Source: Algoriphagus locisalis (lineage in GTDB: Bacteria > Bacteroidota > Bacteroidia > Cytophagales > Cyclobacteriaceae). From it: a stretch of DNA of 64,000 nucleotides. The notes under the pieces are model-generated. The model was not told where the DNA came from. It did no database searches and saw only the letters and a list, made by a program, of their open reading frames with translations. The first letter of the stretch is position 1. Each line of letters begins with the position of its first letter. The stretch is from positions 1 through 64,000 of the forward strand of contig NZ_FPBF01000002.1 of assembly GCF_900116615.1 (NCBI RefSeq). The letters are read 5' to 3'. Position numbers and translations under genes: made by a program. Positions 52,998 through 63,600 of this stretch are shown in pieces.

Positions 52998-55979
52998 ATG
53001 CTCAATTACAAGCAAATCAATAATCTGACCGGTTGGGTCGTTTTTGCGGTAGCTACTCTTGTTTACGTTCTTAGTGTCGAACAAACTGCCAGTTTCTGGG
53101 ATCCAGGAGAATTCATCGCCGTTGCCTACAAGTTACAAGTCCCTCACCCTCCAGGAGCTCCTTTCTTCCTTTTGGTGTATCGCATGTTTAGTTTCTTCGC
53201 ATTTGGAGATCCGCTGCAGGTAGCCTATTGGATGAATATTGGAAGCGCTTTATTCTCCAGTTTCTCGATTTTATTCCTTTTTTGGTCTATCACTTTGTTT
53301 GGCAGAAAGCTCTTCAACGTAGTGGAAGGGCAAGAAAGCAAAGGCGAAACCATTACATTAATGGGGGCTGGAATTGTTGGTTCATTGGTTTACACTTTCT
53401 CAGATAGTTTTTGGTTTTCTGCTGTTGAGGCCGAGGTTTACGCCATGTCCTCCTTCTTTACGGCAATTGTGATCTGGGCATTCCTGAAGTGGGATGTGAT
53501 CAAAGATCCCCGCGAGGAAAACAAATGGATGATTTTCATCGCCTATTTGGTAGGTCTTTCTATCGGGGTTCACTTGTTGAATTTGGTGACATTACCTGCT
53601 TTGGCTCTGATCTATTACTTCAAAAAGTACGAAAACCCTACGCTAAAAGGAGGCCTTTTTGCCATGTTCCTCGGTGGAGTGGCACTGATCATTATCAATA
53701 ACTTTATCATTCCTGGCTTACCTAGTTTGGCGGGTTCCATGGAGATTTTCTTTGTCAACAGCATTGGACTTCCTTTTGGATCTGGAATCGTGGTTTTCAT
53801 TCTCTTGTTTTTTGCAGCGGTTTTCTTTGCCTATAGATATTCCCGAAAAAAAGGAAATGCCATCCTCAACACGTGTCTCTTATCTTTTATTTTCATCCTA
53901 ATAGGATACTCCAGTTATGCGCTGATCGTAGTGCGTGCGAATCAGGATCCGATTATCAATGAAAATGCCCCAAAAGACATCATCAGCTATGTTTCCTATT
54001 TGAAACGTGAGCAATATGGTTACAGACCTTTGCTTCATGGACAGTACTTCACTGCCCAGTTGGTAGCTCAGGAAGAAGGCGCGCCTGTCTATATGAAAGG
54101 CAAGGACAAGTATGAAATCGTGGATTACTCTTTAGTAAACACCTACGACCCTACGAAAACAACTATCCTTCCTAGAATTTATTCGAACCAAGAAAGCCAC
54201 AAAAGACTTTACCGTCAAAAGCTTGGCCTGAGAGAAGGACAAGAGCCTTCATTCGGAGACAACATTTATTTTATGTTCTCGCATCAGTTGGGACATATGT
54301 ATTGGCGCTACTTTATGTGGAATTTCTCAGGTCGAGAATCCGACTTCGGCGATGCACCATGGATAGGATTCACCGATGCGTTCAAAGATTACCCAGATTA
54401 TATCACAGAAAACAAAGGGCATAATAATTACCTGATGCTTCCGCTTTTACTAGGAATCATAGGTCTATTCTTTCAGGCTAAAGCTGATCCAAAGTCTTTC
54501 TATGTGAACCTTATGCTATTCCTAATGATGGGTGTGGTGCTGGTGCTTTACCTGAATTCACCTCCGGTCGAGCCAAGAGAGCGGGATTACATTTATGTCG
54601 GTAGCTTCTATGCCTTTGCAATTTGGATAGGACTAGGCACCATGGCGATAGCCCATATGATCGGTAGAGCGACTAAAAACCTAGCAACTGCTGGCATTAT
54701 TGCTACCCTGCTTACGCTTCCTGTGGCAGGTCTGATGGGCGCTCAAAACTGGAATGATCACAACAGAAAAGGGAGATATTTCTCAGTAGATTCTGCCAGA
54801 AACTTCTTGGCATCCTGTGCTCCTAACGCAATTTTGTTTACCGGTGGTGACAATGACACCTTCCCGCTTTGGTATGTGCAGGAAGTAGAAAACTTCCGAA
54901 CCGATGTCCGGGTGATTGTATTGAGCTACTTTGATACGGATTGGTATGTGGAGCAAATGACCCGACCAGTAAATGAATCTGAAGCATTACCATTCAGTTT
55001 GGATGCCAACCGCTATCAGAAAGGCACGAATGATGTGCTTTACGTGATGGAGAGAGAAGGCATGAATGCCATTTCCGTGAGAGAATATCTGAAACTATTG
55101 AACTCTGGATCAGATCTGCTGAAAATGGAAACTGGCGGCAAGTCAGTTGCCAATATGGTTCCTTCTCGAAATCTAATTCTGGAAGTGGATAGCACAGCTG
55201 TTGCTAATAAAGACATCATTCCTGAAGAATTTGCTCCGCTTTTTGCTCCGCAAATGAACTTGCAGGTGACTGGAAACTATGTCACCAAAGGCACCTTGAT
55301 GCTGATTGATCTTATCACTTCAAACAATTGGGATAGACCAATCTACTTCAATAATACTTCTCTAGCGACTATTGGAATCAACGTCCAAGACCATGTAGTA
55401 ATGGAAGGATTAACCTATCGATTGCTACCGATAAGAAAGCCTGAGTATGTTCGCGATGAATTAGTCAATGCTGAGCTGGCCTATGAAAACTACATGACCA
55501 AGTTTGCTTTCCGTGGCATGGACAATCCTGATGCTTACTTGGATGAGGAATACAGAAGATTTGCATCCAACCATAGAAGTGCGTTAAACAGCATCGTTAT
55601 CGCTTTGCTGGATGAGGGAGACATGGAAAAAGCAGCTACTCTTCTGAACTATGGCTTAGAAGTAATGCCAAACGAGGCAATTCCATACGATTTGTCCAGC
55701 GGACAATCTGCTCCCCTGTTTTTCGAAGTTGGGGAAGATGAAAAAGCGCTGGAAATCATCGACAAATTGTCAAAGAAATACCTTGATATGATCGAATTCT
55801 ACACCGAGGAGAACAGGGATTATGACAGGGATATGATGGTTTCTATTGAGATGATCAGGTTTTTCATTCCAATACTCGAAGAACGCGGCTATCAGGAAAA
55901 AGCGCAGGAGCTAAAACTTAGAATGGAACAATTCCTCGGCCCTCAACAAAGCGGTGGAGGAGTTTTGGATAGGAGGTAA
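52998..55979 (+). CDS. DUF2723 (TMEM260-like) membrane protein, probable protein O-mannosyltransferase family
   Basis: 993 residues. The N-terminal two thirds hold about 12 membrane helices in GT-C style; the first extracytoplasmic loop has TASFWDPGEFIAVAYKLQVPHPPGAPFF, with the acidic residue typical of GT-C catalytic loops. A soluble part follows (about 590-990) with FTGGDNDTFPLWYVQE, then helical repeats. The human member TMEM260 is a protein O-mannosyltransferase; general O-glycosylation of exported proteins is known in Bacteroidota, so that role is plausible here but inferred. It is monocistronic, with a strong terminator. Confidence 0.85.
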   Translation: MLNYKQINNLTGWVVFAVATLVYVLSVEQTASFWDPGEFIAVAYKLQVPHPPGAPFFLLVYRMFSFFAFGDPLQVAYWMNIGSALFSSFSILFLFWSITLFGRKLFNVVEGQESKGETITLMGAGIVGSLVYTFSDSFWFSAVEAEVYAMSSFFTAIVIWAFLKWDVIKDPREENKWMIFIAYLVGLSIGVHLLNLVTLPALALIYYFKKYENPTLKGGLFAMFLGGVALIIINNFIIPGLPSLAGSMEIFFVNSIGLPFGSGIVVFILLFFAAVFFAYRYSRKKGNAILNTCLLSFIFILIGYSSYALIVVRANQDPIINENAPKDIISYVSYLKREQYGYRPLLHGQYFTAQLVAQEEGAPVYMKGKDKYEIVDYSLVNTYDPTKTTILPRIYSNQESHKRLYRQKLGLREGQEPSFGDNIYFMFSHQLGHMYWRYFMWNFSGRESDFGDAPWIGFTDAFKDYPDYITENKGHNNYLMLPLLLGIIGLFFQAKADPKSFYVNLMLFLMMGVVLVLYLNSPPVEPRERDYIYVGSFYAFAIWIGLGTMAIAHMIGRATKNLATAGIIATLLTLPVAGLMGAQNWNDHNRKGRYFSVDSARNFLASCAPNAILFTGGDNDTFPLWYVQEVENFRTDVRVIVLSYFDTDWYVEQMTRPVNESEALPFSLDANRYQKGTNDVLYVMEREGMNAISVREYLKLLNSGSDLLKMETGGKSVANMVPSRNLILEVDSTAVANKDIIPEEFAPLFAPQMNLQVTGNYVTKGTLMLIDLITSNNWDRPIYFNNTSLATIGINVQDHVVMEGLTYRLLPIRKPEYVRDELVNAELAYENYMTKFAFRGMDNPDAYLDEEYRRFASNHRSALNSIVIALLDEGDMEKAATLLNYGLEVMPNEAIPYDLSSGQSAPLFFEVGEDEKALEIIDKLSKKYLDMIEFYTEENRDYDRDMMVSIEMIRFFIPILEERGYQEKAQELKLRMEQFLGPQQSGGGVLDRR

Positions 55980-55997
55980 GCTGATCTACTTATTGAG

Positions 55998-56032
55998 AAA
56001 AGGGACTCGGAGATGATTCGGGTCCCTTTTTT
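55998..56032 (+). terminator. Terminator after the DUF2723 gene
   Basis: AAAAGGGAC (55998-56006) pairs with GTCCCTTTT (56022-56030), followed by more T. Confidence 0.8.
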
Positions 56033-56121
56033 GGTTATTAACCACATAGTAACCATAAGATTCCATAGAATCCGCATGCACAAATCTGAATAAAAACTAA
56101 GTGTGGATGTGTTTTTAATGT

Positions 56122-56203
56122 TTTATACAAAGAACATTTTTATTTAAAATTGATTTATACATAAAGCATTTTTGTGTTATTTTTGTTTTACCAATAAAGC
56201 ATT
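56122..56203 (+). repeat. 32-bp tandem repeat abutting the ATPase start
   Basis: Three degenerate units begin at 56122, 56154 and 56186 with TTTATACAAAGAACATT, TTTATACATAAAGCATT and TTTTACCAATAAAGCATT. The period is 32 bp, about three helical turns. The third unit runs into the ATG at 56204. A perfect -7 box TATTTTTG lies at 56178-56185 between units two and three, so a repressor bound in phase could control the promoter. Confidence 0.6.
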
Positions 56204-57406
56204 ATGGAAAATCTTATACTGAAATCAAATCTCCTTTTACGAAACCAAACTTTGGATTTCAAACGTTTTCTCTTTGACAAAATAGATTGGAATGATCGTT
56301 TGATCGGGATTCTTGGCGCAAGGGGAACTGGTAAAACCACCATGTTACTTCAATTAGCAGCTAGGGAGTTAAGTGAAAAGAATTCTGGACGTGTCCTCTA
56401 CACTTCGCTTGACGACATCTATTTTTCCGCAAACACATTGGTAAGCCTAGCTGAGCAATTCGAAAAACTTGGAGGAGAAATACTCATTTTGGATGAAGTT
56501 CATAAGTATCCAAGCTGGGCAAGAGAAATCAAAAATATCTATGATTTCCAACGTAACTTAAAAATCGTATTCACAGGTTCTTCTATCATAGATATGATCA
56601 AGGAAAATGTGGATCTTTCGCGCAGGGCAATCTTTTACAATCTTCCTGGACTTTCCTTTAGAGAATATTTAAAGATTTCTGGCCAAGGGGATTATCAAGT
56701 AATCACGCTAGAATCGCTCATCAAGAACCACGAAGCCATAGCTTCTGAGCTAACAAAAGACTTCAAGCCGTTAGCACATTTGCCGAACTACTTAAAATCT
56801 GGCTATTATCCCTTTTTCAAAGAAAACCCAAATACATACCCTATCAGGATAGAGCAGGTTTTAAAATTAGTGCTCGAAATAGACCTTCAATTCATTAAAG
56901 GAATCGATTCCAACAATCTCAGGAAACTTTACCAATTGCTTTACATTCTTTCTCAAAGTGTGCCTTTCACTCCCAACATCAGCAAACTGAGCGAAAAAAT
57001 AGGCATTACGAGAAATACTTTACTGTTGTATTTGAGCTACCTCGAAAAAGCAAAAATCATCAACTCCCTACAAGCCTATGGAAAATCGACGAGTATACTC
57101 CAAAAACCGGACAAAATTTATCTTGAAAACACTAACCTAGGGTACGCTATATCAAAGCAGGAATTTAATACAGGAAATGAGCGGGAAACTTTCTTTCTGA
57201 ACCAACTAAAAAATGCAGGGCATGAAGTTCATCTACCCAAATACGGGGATTTTTCTGTAAACGAGAACTACTTTTTCGAGGTTGGCGGCTATAATAAATC
57301 TGCTACCCAGCTTAAAAATCAGGTCAATTCCTTTGTCGTATCAGATGGACTAGAGGTCGGATTCAAATCAAAGATTCCGCTTTGGCTCTTTGGGTTCTTG
57401 TATTGA
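56204..57406 (+). CDS. AAA_14/DUF4143 family ATPase
   Basis: 400 residues. Walker A is GARGTGKTTML, Walker B is ILILDEVHKYPSW, sensor segment IVFTGSS, then a winged helix (about 265-310, TPNISKLSEKIGITRNTLLLYLSYLEKA) and a C-terminal DUF4143 part (FFEVGGYNKSATQLKNQ) related to restriction-endonuclease-like folds. Members are widespread in mobile and accessory DNA; function is not known. It stands alone between a terminator and non-coding DNA. Confidence 0.88.
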   Translation: MENLILKSNLLLRNQTLDFKRFLFDKIDWNDRLIGILGARGTGKTTMLLQLAARELSEKNSGRVLYTSLDDIYFSANTLVSLAEQFEKLGGEILILDEVHKYPSWAREIKNIYDFQRNLKIVFTGSSIIDMIKENVDLSRRAIFYNLPGLSFREYLKISGQGDYQVITLESLIKNHEAIASELTKDFKPLAHLPNYLKSGYYPFFKENPNTYPIRIEQVLKLVLEIDLQFIKGIDSNNLRKLYQLLYILSQSVPFTPNISKLSEKIGITRNTLLLYLSYLEKAKIINSLQAYGKSTSILQKPDKIYLENTNLGYAISKQEFNTGNERETFFLNQLKNAGHEVHLPKYGDFSVNENYFFEVGGYNKSATQLKNQVNSFVVSDGLEVGFKSKIPLWLFGFLY

Positions 57407-57537
57407 AAACCAATTACAGTAGAATGTAAAAAACCAACTTTTCCGTTCAAATTTATATTCGAATTAAACGCTGTTCTCAAGATGATTTCTTGCTGTTCTC
57501 TGCGACATTCTCCGTGTTCACTGCGGTTAAAAACTTC

Positions 57538-57732
57538 TCAAATAAACCGCTTCACTATCCAAAATATAATAGCAAGTAGGAATACAACGATGGAAATCTT
57601 GTTGATCCCATGCATCATCCGGAGATTGTAATTTGACTTTTGATTGGGGTCTGGCTTTTGGAATACGCGAACGAAGTAGTTTCCGAAATCACCGAACTTG
57701 AAGAAATCTTTGAATTTATTATTTTCAGACAT
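57538..57732 (-). CDS. DUF6728 family small membrane protein
   Basis: 64 residues. The N-terminal half is soluble (FFKFGDFGNYFVRVF, then DPNQKSNYNLRMMHGINKIS) and ends in one membrane helix (IVVFLLAIIFWIVKRFI). The FG-FG-YF and N-R-MHGIN patterns match a small conserved Bacteroidota family of unknown function. It lies alone, 159 bp from ispG on the same strand. Confidence 0.75.
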   Translation of the reverse strand: MSENNKFKDFFKFGDFGNYFVRVFQKPDPNQKSNYNLRMMHGINKISIVVFLLAIIFWIVKRFI

Positions 57733-57806
57733 GGCTTAGTTTATTGGGTAAACAGACGGGAATGGAGAATGGTTTATTTTAACTTTTGAAGTGTCGGCCT
57801 GAGCGT

Positions 57807-57892
57807 CCCGAATAGCTATCGGGATCGAAGCGTCTCCTCGAAGGTTTATATTTTAAATTAAAACCTTCGAGGTTTTAAAAACCTCAAAGGTT
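57807..57892. repeat. Palindromic repeat cluster downstream of ispG
   Basis: First a REP-like palindrome CCCGAATAGCTATCGGG (57807-57823). Then CCTCGAAGGTTT (57836-57847) pairs perfectly over 12 bp with AAACCTTCGAGG (57861-57872), and that second arm can instead pair with AAAACCTCAAAGGTT (57878-57892), giving two mutually exclusive hairpins. On the ispG strand a TTTTAATTT stretch after the proximal hairpin could make it a terminator. Confidence 0.65.
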
Positions 57893-59873
57893 AGATAACC
57901 TCTGGCTCATTCCACATCCCGTCCTCTTTGATGATTTCTATCAATTTGTCCACAGCTTTTTCGGAAGGCACAGAACGCTTCATCACCTCTTTTCCTTTGT
58001 AAAGTGTGATTTTCCCTTTTCCAGAACCTACATACCCGTAATCCGCATCAGCCATTTCTCCTGGACCATTCACGATACAACCCATGATTCCGATCTTGAC
58101 GCCTTTGAGGTGATCCGTTCGCTTACGGATCATAGCTGTTGTCTCTTGTAGGTCAAATAAGGTTCTACCACAAGAAGGGCATGAAATATATTCTGTCTTG
58201 GACATTCGAGTCCTTGCAGCTTGCAAAACCCCAAATCCTACAGAATTATGAAGTTTGATTTGAGCTAAAACTTCCTCACGTGAATGTGCTTTCTCCTTTT
58301 CTAAGGAAATAAAGATTCCATCGCCTAAGCCATCTATCAACAAACCTCCTACGTCAGTTGCGGCATAAAGCATGGTTTCATCCTGTGACTGATCTGGATA
58401 GCTTACTTTCACAATCACAGGAATCTCCGACTTGGCTTCAAGCAAACTTACAATGGCTCTTCTCAAAGCAGGCATTGCATGTTTATTCTCTGTTTTCAGG
58501 ATCAAAACAGTATTTTTTCTTTGCTCAGCCAACACGATTGCTTCAGCAATTTCTGTGTCAAAAACTTCAAGGAAATTCAATTCTGAATGGAATTTCTCAG
58601 CGGTTGAGAAACTCATCAAATCGAAGAGTGGGAATTTATTTTGCTGGTCAGAACCTACAGTCCAAATCGCCACATCCTGGATTTCCTTCATGCCGTTTGG
58701 CAGCATAAAAGGAATTGGATTCGCACCAGAATAAACGAAGTCACAACCCTGATCATTCATTTTCCACTTGTCCAGTTCTGGCAAATAGAAATGACCTACT
58801 GACTTCATCTCTTTTTCGGTGATCTTATCAATCTTGGAAATATCCGTGATTACTCGAGGTACATTATGACCCCCAAAGTTGTAAATCTCAGCACTGTGAC
58901 GTTTGAAATGCTCGCATGGATTTACAGGGTAGTTTTCAATTGTCTTTATCTCAGCATGTCCTTCTCTGTGAGCATAGCGATCAATTAATGCCTTAGCAAC
59001 TGGCGCTTCAAACTCAGGATCTTCAGTAAGCGAAACACGAACTGTATCTCCCAATCCATCTTCTAAAAGCGTCCCAATTCCCACTGCAGATTTGATTCTG
59101 CCATCTTCTGCTTCTCCAGCTTCTGTGACACCTAAGTGTAAAGGATAAGGTTTGAAACCTCCCTCATCCAATTTCTCCACCAATAAGCGGTAAGCTTGAA
59201 CCATCACTTGCGTATTGGATGACTTCATCGATATTACGATATCGAAGTAATTCTCATCCTCGCAGATTCTCAAAAACTCCAAGGCGGACTCCACCATTCC
59301 CAGCGGCGTATCGCCATATCTACTCATGATTCTATCAGAAAGAGAACCGTGGTTAGTACCGATTCTCATTGCCGTTCCGTGCTCCTTACAGATTTTCACC
59401 AGAGGCAAAAAACGCTCACGGATACGATCCAACTCTTCCTGATAGGTAGCATCAGTATATTCTATTACTTCAAATTTCTTTTTATCCGCATAATTCCCCG
59501 GATTCACACGTACTTTTTCAACGATCCTTGCAGCTACTTCTGCAGCATTGGGAGTAAAGTGTATATCCGCAACCAACGGAGTGTTGTATCCTCTTTGACG
59601 AAGCCCGTCCTTAATGTGGCGAAGGTTTTCTGCCTCTTTGATACTTGGAGCGGTGATTCTCACCAACTCGCAACCAGCCTCAATCATGCGGATACTTTGC
59701 TCGATAGAGCCTTCTGTATCCATTGTATCAACTGTGGTCATCGATTGTACTACGATTGGATTATCTCCTCCAATTACCACATCTCCGATTTTCACCGGAA
59801 TGGTTTTTCTCCTGGAATAACTCGTCAAGCTATCGCAATACAGCTGATCTAATGATTTGATAATTGGCTCCAT
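57891..59873 (-). CDS. ispG: 4-hydroxy-3-methylbut-2-en-1-yl diphosphate synthase, long form
   Basis: Penultimate enzyme of the MEP isoprenoid pathway, a [4Fe-4S] protein. At 660 residues it is the long type with a large insert between the TIM barrel (about 20-290, with VQSMTTVDTMDTE, VADIHFTPNAA and VRVNPGNY) and the iron-sulfur domain, as in Chlamydia, plants and Bacteroidota. Cluster cysteines are in ISCPSCGRT and IMGCIVNGPGEM. It follows the SDR gene by 5 bp and runs into palindromic repeats right after its stop. Confidence 0.96.
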   Translation of the reverse strand: MEPIIKSLDQLYCDSLTSYSRRKTIPVKIGDVVIGGDNPIVVQSMTTVDTMDTEGSIEQSIRMIEAGCELVRITAPSIKEAENLRHIKDGLRQRGYNTPLVADIHFTPNAAEVAARIVEKVRVNPGNYADKKKFEVIEYTDATYQEELDRIRERFLPLVKICKEHGTAMRIGTNHGSLSDRIMSRYGDTPLGMVESALEFLRICEDENYFDIVISMKSSNTQVMVQAYRLLVEKLDEGGFKPYPLHLGVTEAGEAEDGRIKSAVGIGTLLEDGLGDTVRVSLTEDPEFEAPVAKALIDRYAHREGHAEIKTIENYPVNPCEHFKRHSAEIYNFGGHNVPRVITDISKIDKITEKEMKSVGHFYLPELDKWKMNDQGCDFVYSGANPIPFMLPNGMKEIQDVAIWTVGSDQQNKFPLFDLMSFSTAEKFHSELNFLEVFDTEIAEAIVLAEQRKNTVLILKTENKHAMPALRRAIVSLLEAKSEIPVIVKVSYPDQSQDETMLYAATDVGGLLIDGLGDGIFISLEKEKAHSREEVLAQIKLHNSVGFGVLQAARTRMSKTEYISCPSCGRTLFDLQETTAMIRKRTDHLKGVKIGIMGCIVNGPGEMADADYGYVGSGKGKITLYKGKEVMKRSVPSEKAVDKLIEIIKEDGMWNEPEVI

Positions 59874-59878
59874 GTGGG

Positions 59879-60583
59879 TTATATATCTCCTAATTGAGGT
59901 CGGATTACTAATTCTTCAACAACGGATTGGGGCGAAAGGTTATAAGCGGCCCAAACTGATTCGGCAACATCGGTTGCTTTCATGAATCTTTCTACTGGCA
60001 AATCCACTCCTTCCCAACTCGCAGTATAAGTCGCGCCGGCAAGGATGGAAGTCACTTTAATTTGATGCGGTTTCAATTCTTCCCGCAGGCATTTGGTCAT
60101 TCCGAGCATTGCCCATTTGGACACCGCATAGCTTCCTCCGTTCGGGTAGGCCGTCAATCCTGCAACAGAACCCAGACTGAAAATATGTCCGGACTTGCGC
60201 GCGATCATATCTTCTGCAAATCCCCGAGTCACATAATAAGCCGAGAAAAGATTCGTCTCCATCATCAACTCGAAATTTCCCTCAGGCTCGTTATGAATAG
60301 CTCCCGGTAAGAAAACGCCGGTATTATTTACCAAAACATCCGGGGTCGCCACCGCTTTGACTTCACTGATCAAGCGAGTTACATCTGACTTTTTCGAAAG
60401 GTCTGCCTGTATGGCCAGCACCTGGATATCTCTGTATTTTGCCTGCAGTTCCTCCTGAAGCGCCTTCAAATCAGCTGTATTTCTCGCACAGGTAAAGATA
60501 TCAAAACCCTCACTTGCAAATCGTTCTATGATCGCTCTTCCTATTCCTTTGGTGCCTCCGGTGACGAGGATGCTTTTACTCAT
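59879..60583 (-). CDS. Short-chain dehydrogenase/reductase
   Basis: 234 residues, classical SDR. Cofactor motif TGGTKGIG; LVNNTG in place of NNAG; catalytic Ser in FSLGSVAGL, Tyr and Lys in YAVSKWAML. A basic Arg after the second strand (CARN) suggests NADP preference. The substrate is unknown. It forms a two-gene operon with ispG behind a perfect -7 box (60629-60636); a metabolic link to isoprenoids is not shown. Confidence 0.9.
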   Translation of the reverse strand: MSKSILVTGGTKGIGRAIIERFASEGFDIFTCARNTADLKALQEELQAKYRDIQVLAIQADLSKKSDVTRLISEVKAVATPDVLVNNTGVFLPGAIHNEPEGNFELMMETNLFSAYYVTRGFAEDMIARKSGHIFSLGSVAGLTAYPNGGSYAVSKWAMLGMTKCLREELKPHQIKVTSILAGATYTASWEGVDLPVERFMKATDVAESVWAAYNLSPQSVVEELVIRPQLGDI

Positions 60584-60628
60584 TTGGTTAGTGTTTTAAT
60601 AGTTAGTATGACAACTATCCAGCTTGTG

Positions 60629-60636
60629 CAAAGGTA
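60629..60636 (-). promoter_or_regulatory. Putative promoter of SDR-ispG (-7 element)
   Basis: Minus strand TACCTTTG followed by CACA, a perfect -7 match 46 bp upstream of the SDR start. No TTG at the right spacing. Confidence 0.5.
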
Positions 60637-60646
60637 CATTTTTTTA

Positions 60647-63600
60647 TCAAAACAGTGCCGAAACTTGCATTCTCCCCACATGAACTATTCGGTCAAGCCC
60701 TTGTGAATTTCTACCTTCATACACCAGATTTAATTGAAGTCCCTCACCTATTTTCTGCAGCCAATTCACATTCCAAGTGACATTTGTGCCTGGAGTCAAA
60801 GCCTGAAGCATTTCATAGCCAACTGGCGAATTAGCAACTCCATTGTAATCGATCTGAATCAGTTTTAGATTTCCTGTCACCGTTGTCTTCACAGCTCTCG
60901 CAAAGCGAAGATCCAGTCCTACTTGATTCAATAGAGCTTTTTCCTTGAATTCAACGTTTGCAGTATTGACTTTTCCAGTGAAAGAATAAGTCGCTGTAGT
61001 CCTGAAATACGGCGTAGGTTGCCAGGAAAATTCCGGTCCAATCTGATTTTGCGTGATGGTGTAATTTCGATTATCCAAAAAGTCAGAAGCTGAAAGCCGA
61101 TTGCCTGTTCCTGCAATAATCCTCAAAGTAGTTTGCCCATTGAAATTATATCGAGTATTCAATTTCCAATCTTTTTGAATCAGATCTTCAAAACCTCCAG
61201 AAAGCAATTGCTTAAACTGGGAATCGAAATAGGATAAATCAAATCCATAGCTTGCTGAAGCACGATTAAAGAAAAAACTAGACCTGATCACTTGCCTAAG
61301 AGACAAAACATCTTCCCTATTCACCCCACCTACAAAAGGATTTATGCGATCCACAAAGTCGTCAGAAGTCACCTTTTTCTCTACACTTAGACTCGTGGTG
61401 TTAGAAAACTTATGCAGGAAAGACCTTAGACCTCCAGCCTCCTTCCATGTTTCGGGGAATTTAGCCTGAAGTCTATAATTTAGAATACTGGTGTAAGCCT
61501 GAATGTAGGTGTCTGTAGGCACAAAGATCTTAATGTATTGCTTTTCCTCTGGATTGATTGCCAGATAAAACTCGTTCAGCTGCTGCACACCATCACCATT
61601 ATCATCCCGCCAAGTATGCGTACCATCGCCATTAGGGGCTGGCAAAAACACAAATTCGCGCTGCAACTCGCGCCCGTTCCCTATGGCATAGGAAATTTCA
61701 TTTCGAATTAGATTTTTACCCAAGCTTCCTTGATAATCTAGCTTTCCCATCACATTGAGCTCCGATTGCAGATCACGCTGCAAATAGTCAATTTCCCGAT
61801 AAGTAAACGTACTGCTCAAACTGTGCTGAGTCCATTGTTTTCTGAACGTAAAGTTGGAAGTAAATGCTCTGGTGTCATTCTGTAATTCACCCGCAAATGG
61901 AGCTTTGTCCTCCCGCCACGCCGCATCTGCCAAGAAAGAATAGCTAAGGGAATCATTGCTCCGAAGATAAATCAAATGCTGTTTGAAGTTCATTGCAGTA
62001 CTTACAACAGAGTCAGTTTCGGCGCTTCTCAAGGCATTCTGGTCAAGAGAAAATTGGTAACCTGGAACAATGATTTTGGAATTATAACTCACATCGCCGA
62101 GGTACCGAGTCCAGTCAGATTTCAATGTGTCCTGCGAAGAATTCAATCGAAAGAACTCTTGTCTAAGCCTGATTTTAGAGCCCAACTGAACATTCCAATT
62201 GGCGGAATGCTGAGTCCCGTTCAGTACATTTCCTCTATTTCTCAGGTAAAAAAGATAGTCGAATTGATTGAGCGCATCTTTTTCAAAACCAATTCCTGCA
62301 CGGAAAAACTGCTCTGACGCCGCACTTTCCAAAGCCTGCTGGCTGAGTCCCCAATCCCGATCAAACTCAATGTATCTGAATCGATCAATGAAATTAAAAT
62401 TGGTGGAATTGTATTCGTACTCGGTCTGCCCTTTCATCATGTAGCCTTTGAAAAGTGAAGATTCCCTCCCTTCACTTTGCAAACCAACCTTTATTCCCAG
62501 TCCCTGGTTGTTATCGTCGTCGAGCTCAGAAAAGAGATTCTGATCTTGAGAAGAGAGTGCCAATTCGGTATAAAATTTTTCATGTTCATTCAGCCTAATC
62601 CGAGTTCCTGCTGTCACCATACGCTTGCTATCCGGAAGAGGCAATTGAGACAAAATAGAGTAATCTCCTTGGGGTTGACCATTCAATCTTGGCACGTACT
62701 CATAAACTGTCCCATTGGACAACTGACTGGAACGTCGATAATCTCCCAACCCAGCGCCCACCTGGGAAAATCCCAATTCATAATGAGCCAACTCAGGATC
62801 ATTGGAATATTCGTAATAAACCATTGGATTTCCCAGATCATCAAATTCGGTAACTTTCTCATACAAAATCCTATTCTGATCAAATGCAACACTGTCAATT
62901 CGTGGTATTCTTGCAAGCTCGGCACTATCTCCCACGGAAGCCAGCAAGCCCAATTCCTGTTGGGAAAACTCTGTGAAAAGTGGTCTATTCCGATTGTCCT
63001 TTTCTTGATAATAATTCAGGTACACATCCACCTTTCCGTTGGTCTGGGTATGATTCGCTCCAATGATAGACCGGGAATAATTTCGCTCAGCATACTCAAA
63101 ATCAATCCGTACACGGGAATACTGAGTGATCAGAACTTTGGGTGTAAAAGTGATTTCTGCCTGATTGTAATCAATCACATAATCCTCGTTAAAACCACGT
63201 CTAAGCTGTTTTCCATCGAGAAACACCTTTTCTGAATTCGCCATGATGATTACAAATCGCTCATTATTTGGGCCGCTAACCCGATACGGACCGAGTACGC
63301 CTTCTAAAATCGGCAATTGAATCGAAGCAAATTTCCCTTTGGCTATGGAAGCAAACGCCTGCGAACTGGCAGTCCAATTCTCACTCATTTTGTAATTGGA
63401 AGTAAACTGTAAACCCTGCACATTTTTGTAATAACGAAGAAACTCAGATTGCCTCTGCTGCAAAACCACATCCCCGGCAGCCAAGCTGAAATCATCGTTA
63501 TACAGCTCAATCAAGACATTATCAAAGTCCTGGATTTGCTGCGTATTTCCTTCAGGTTGAAAAGGCACATTTTGATCGGTAATGCTTGCACGGATTTTAA

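Noticed and set aside
56122..56203. Possible CRISPR-like array
   Set aside because: Units are degenerate, contiguous without spacers, and no cas gene is present.
57480..57537. CTCTGCG/CTCCGTG-like repeated words near 57490-57530
   Set aside because: Short degenerate intergenic motif seen in many genomes; no structure or gene evident.
62477..63235. 252-codon plus-strand open frame
   Set aside because: It lies wholly antisense to the large barrel gene, has no domain character and has odd composition; a shadow frame.
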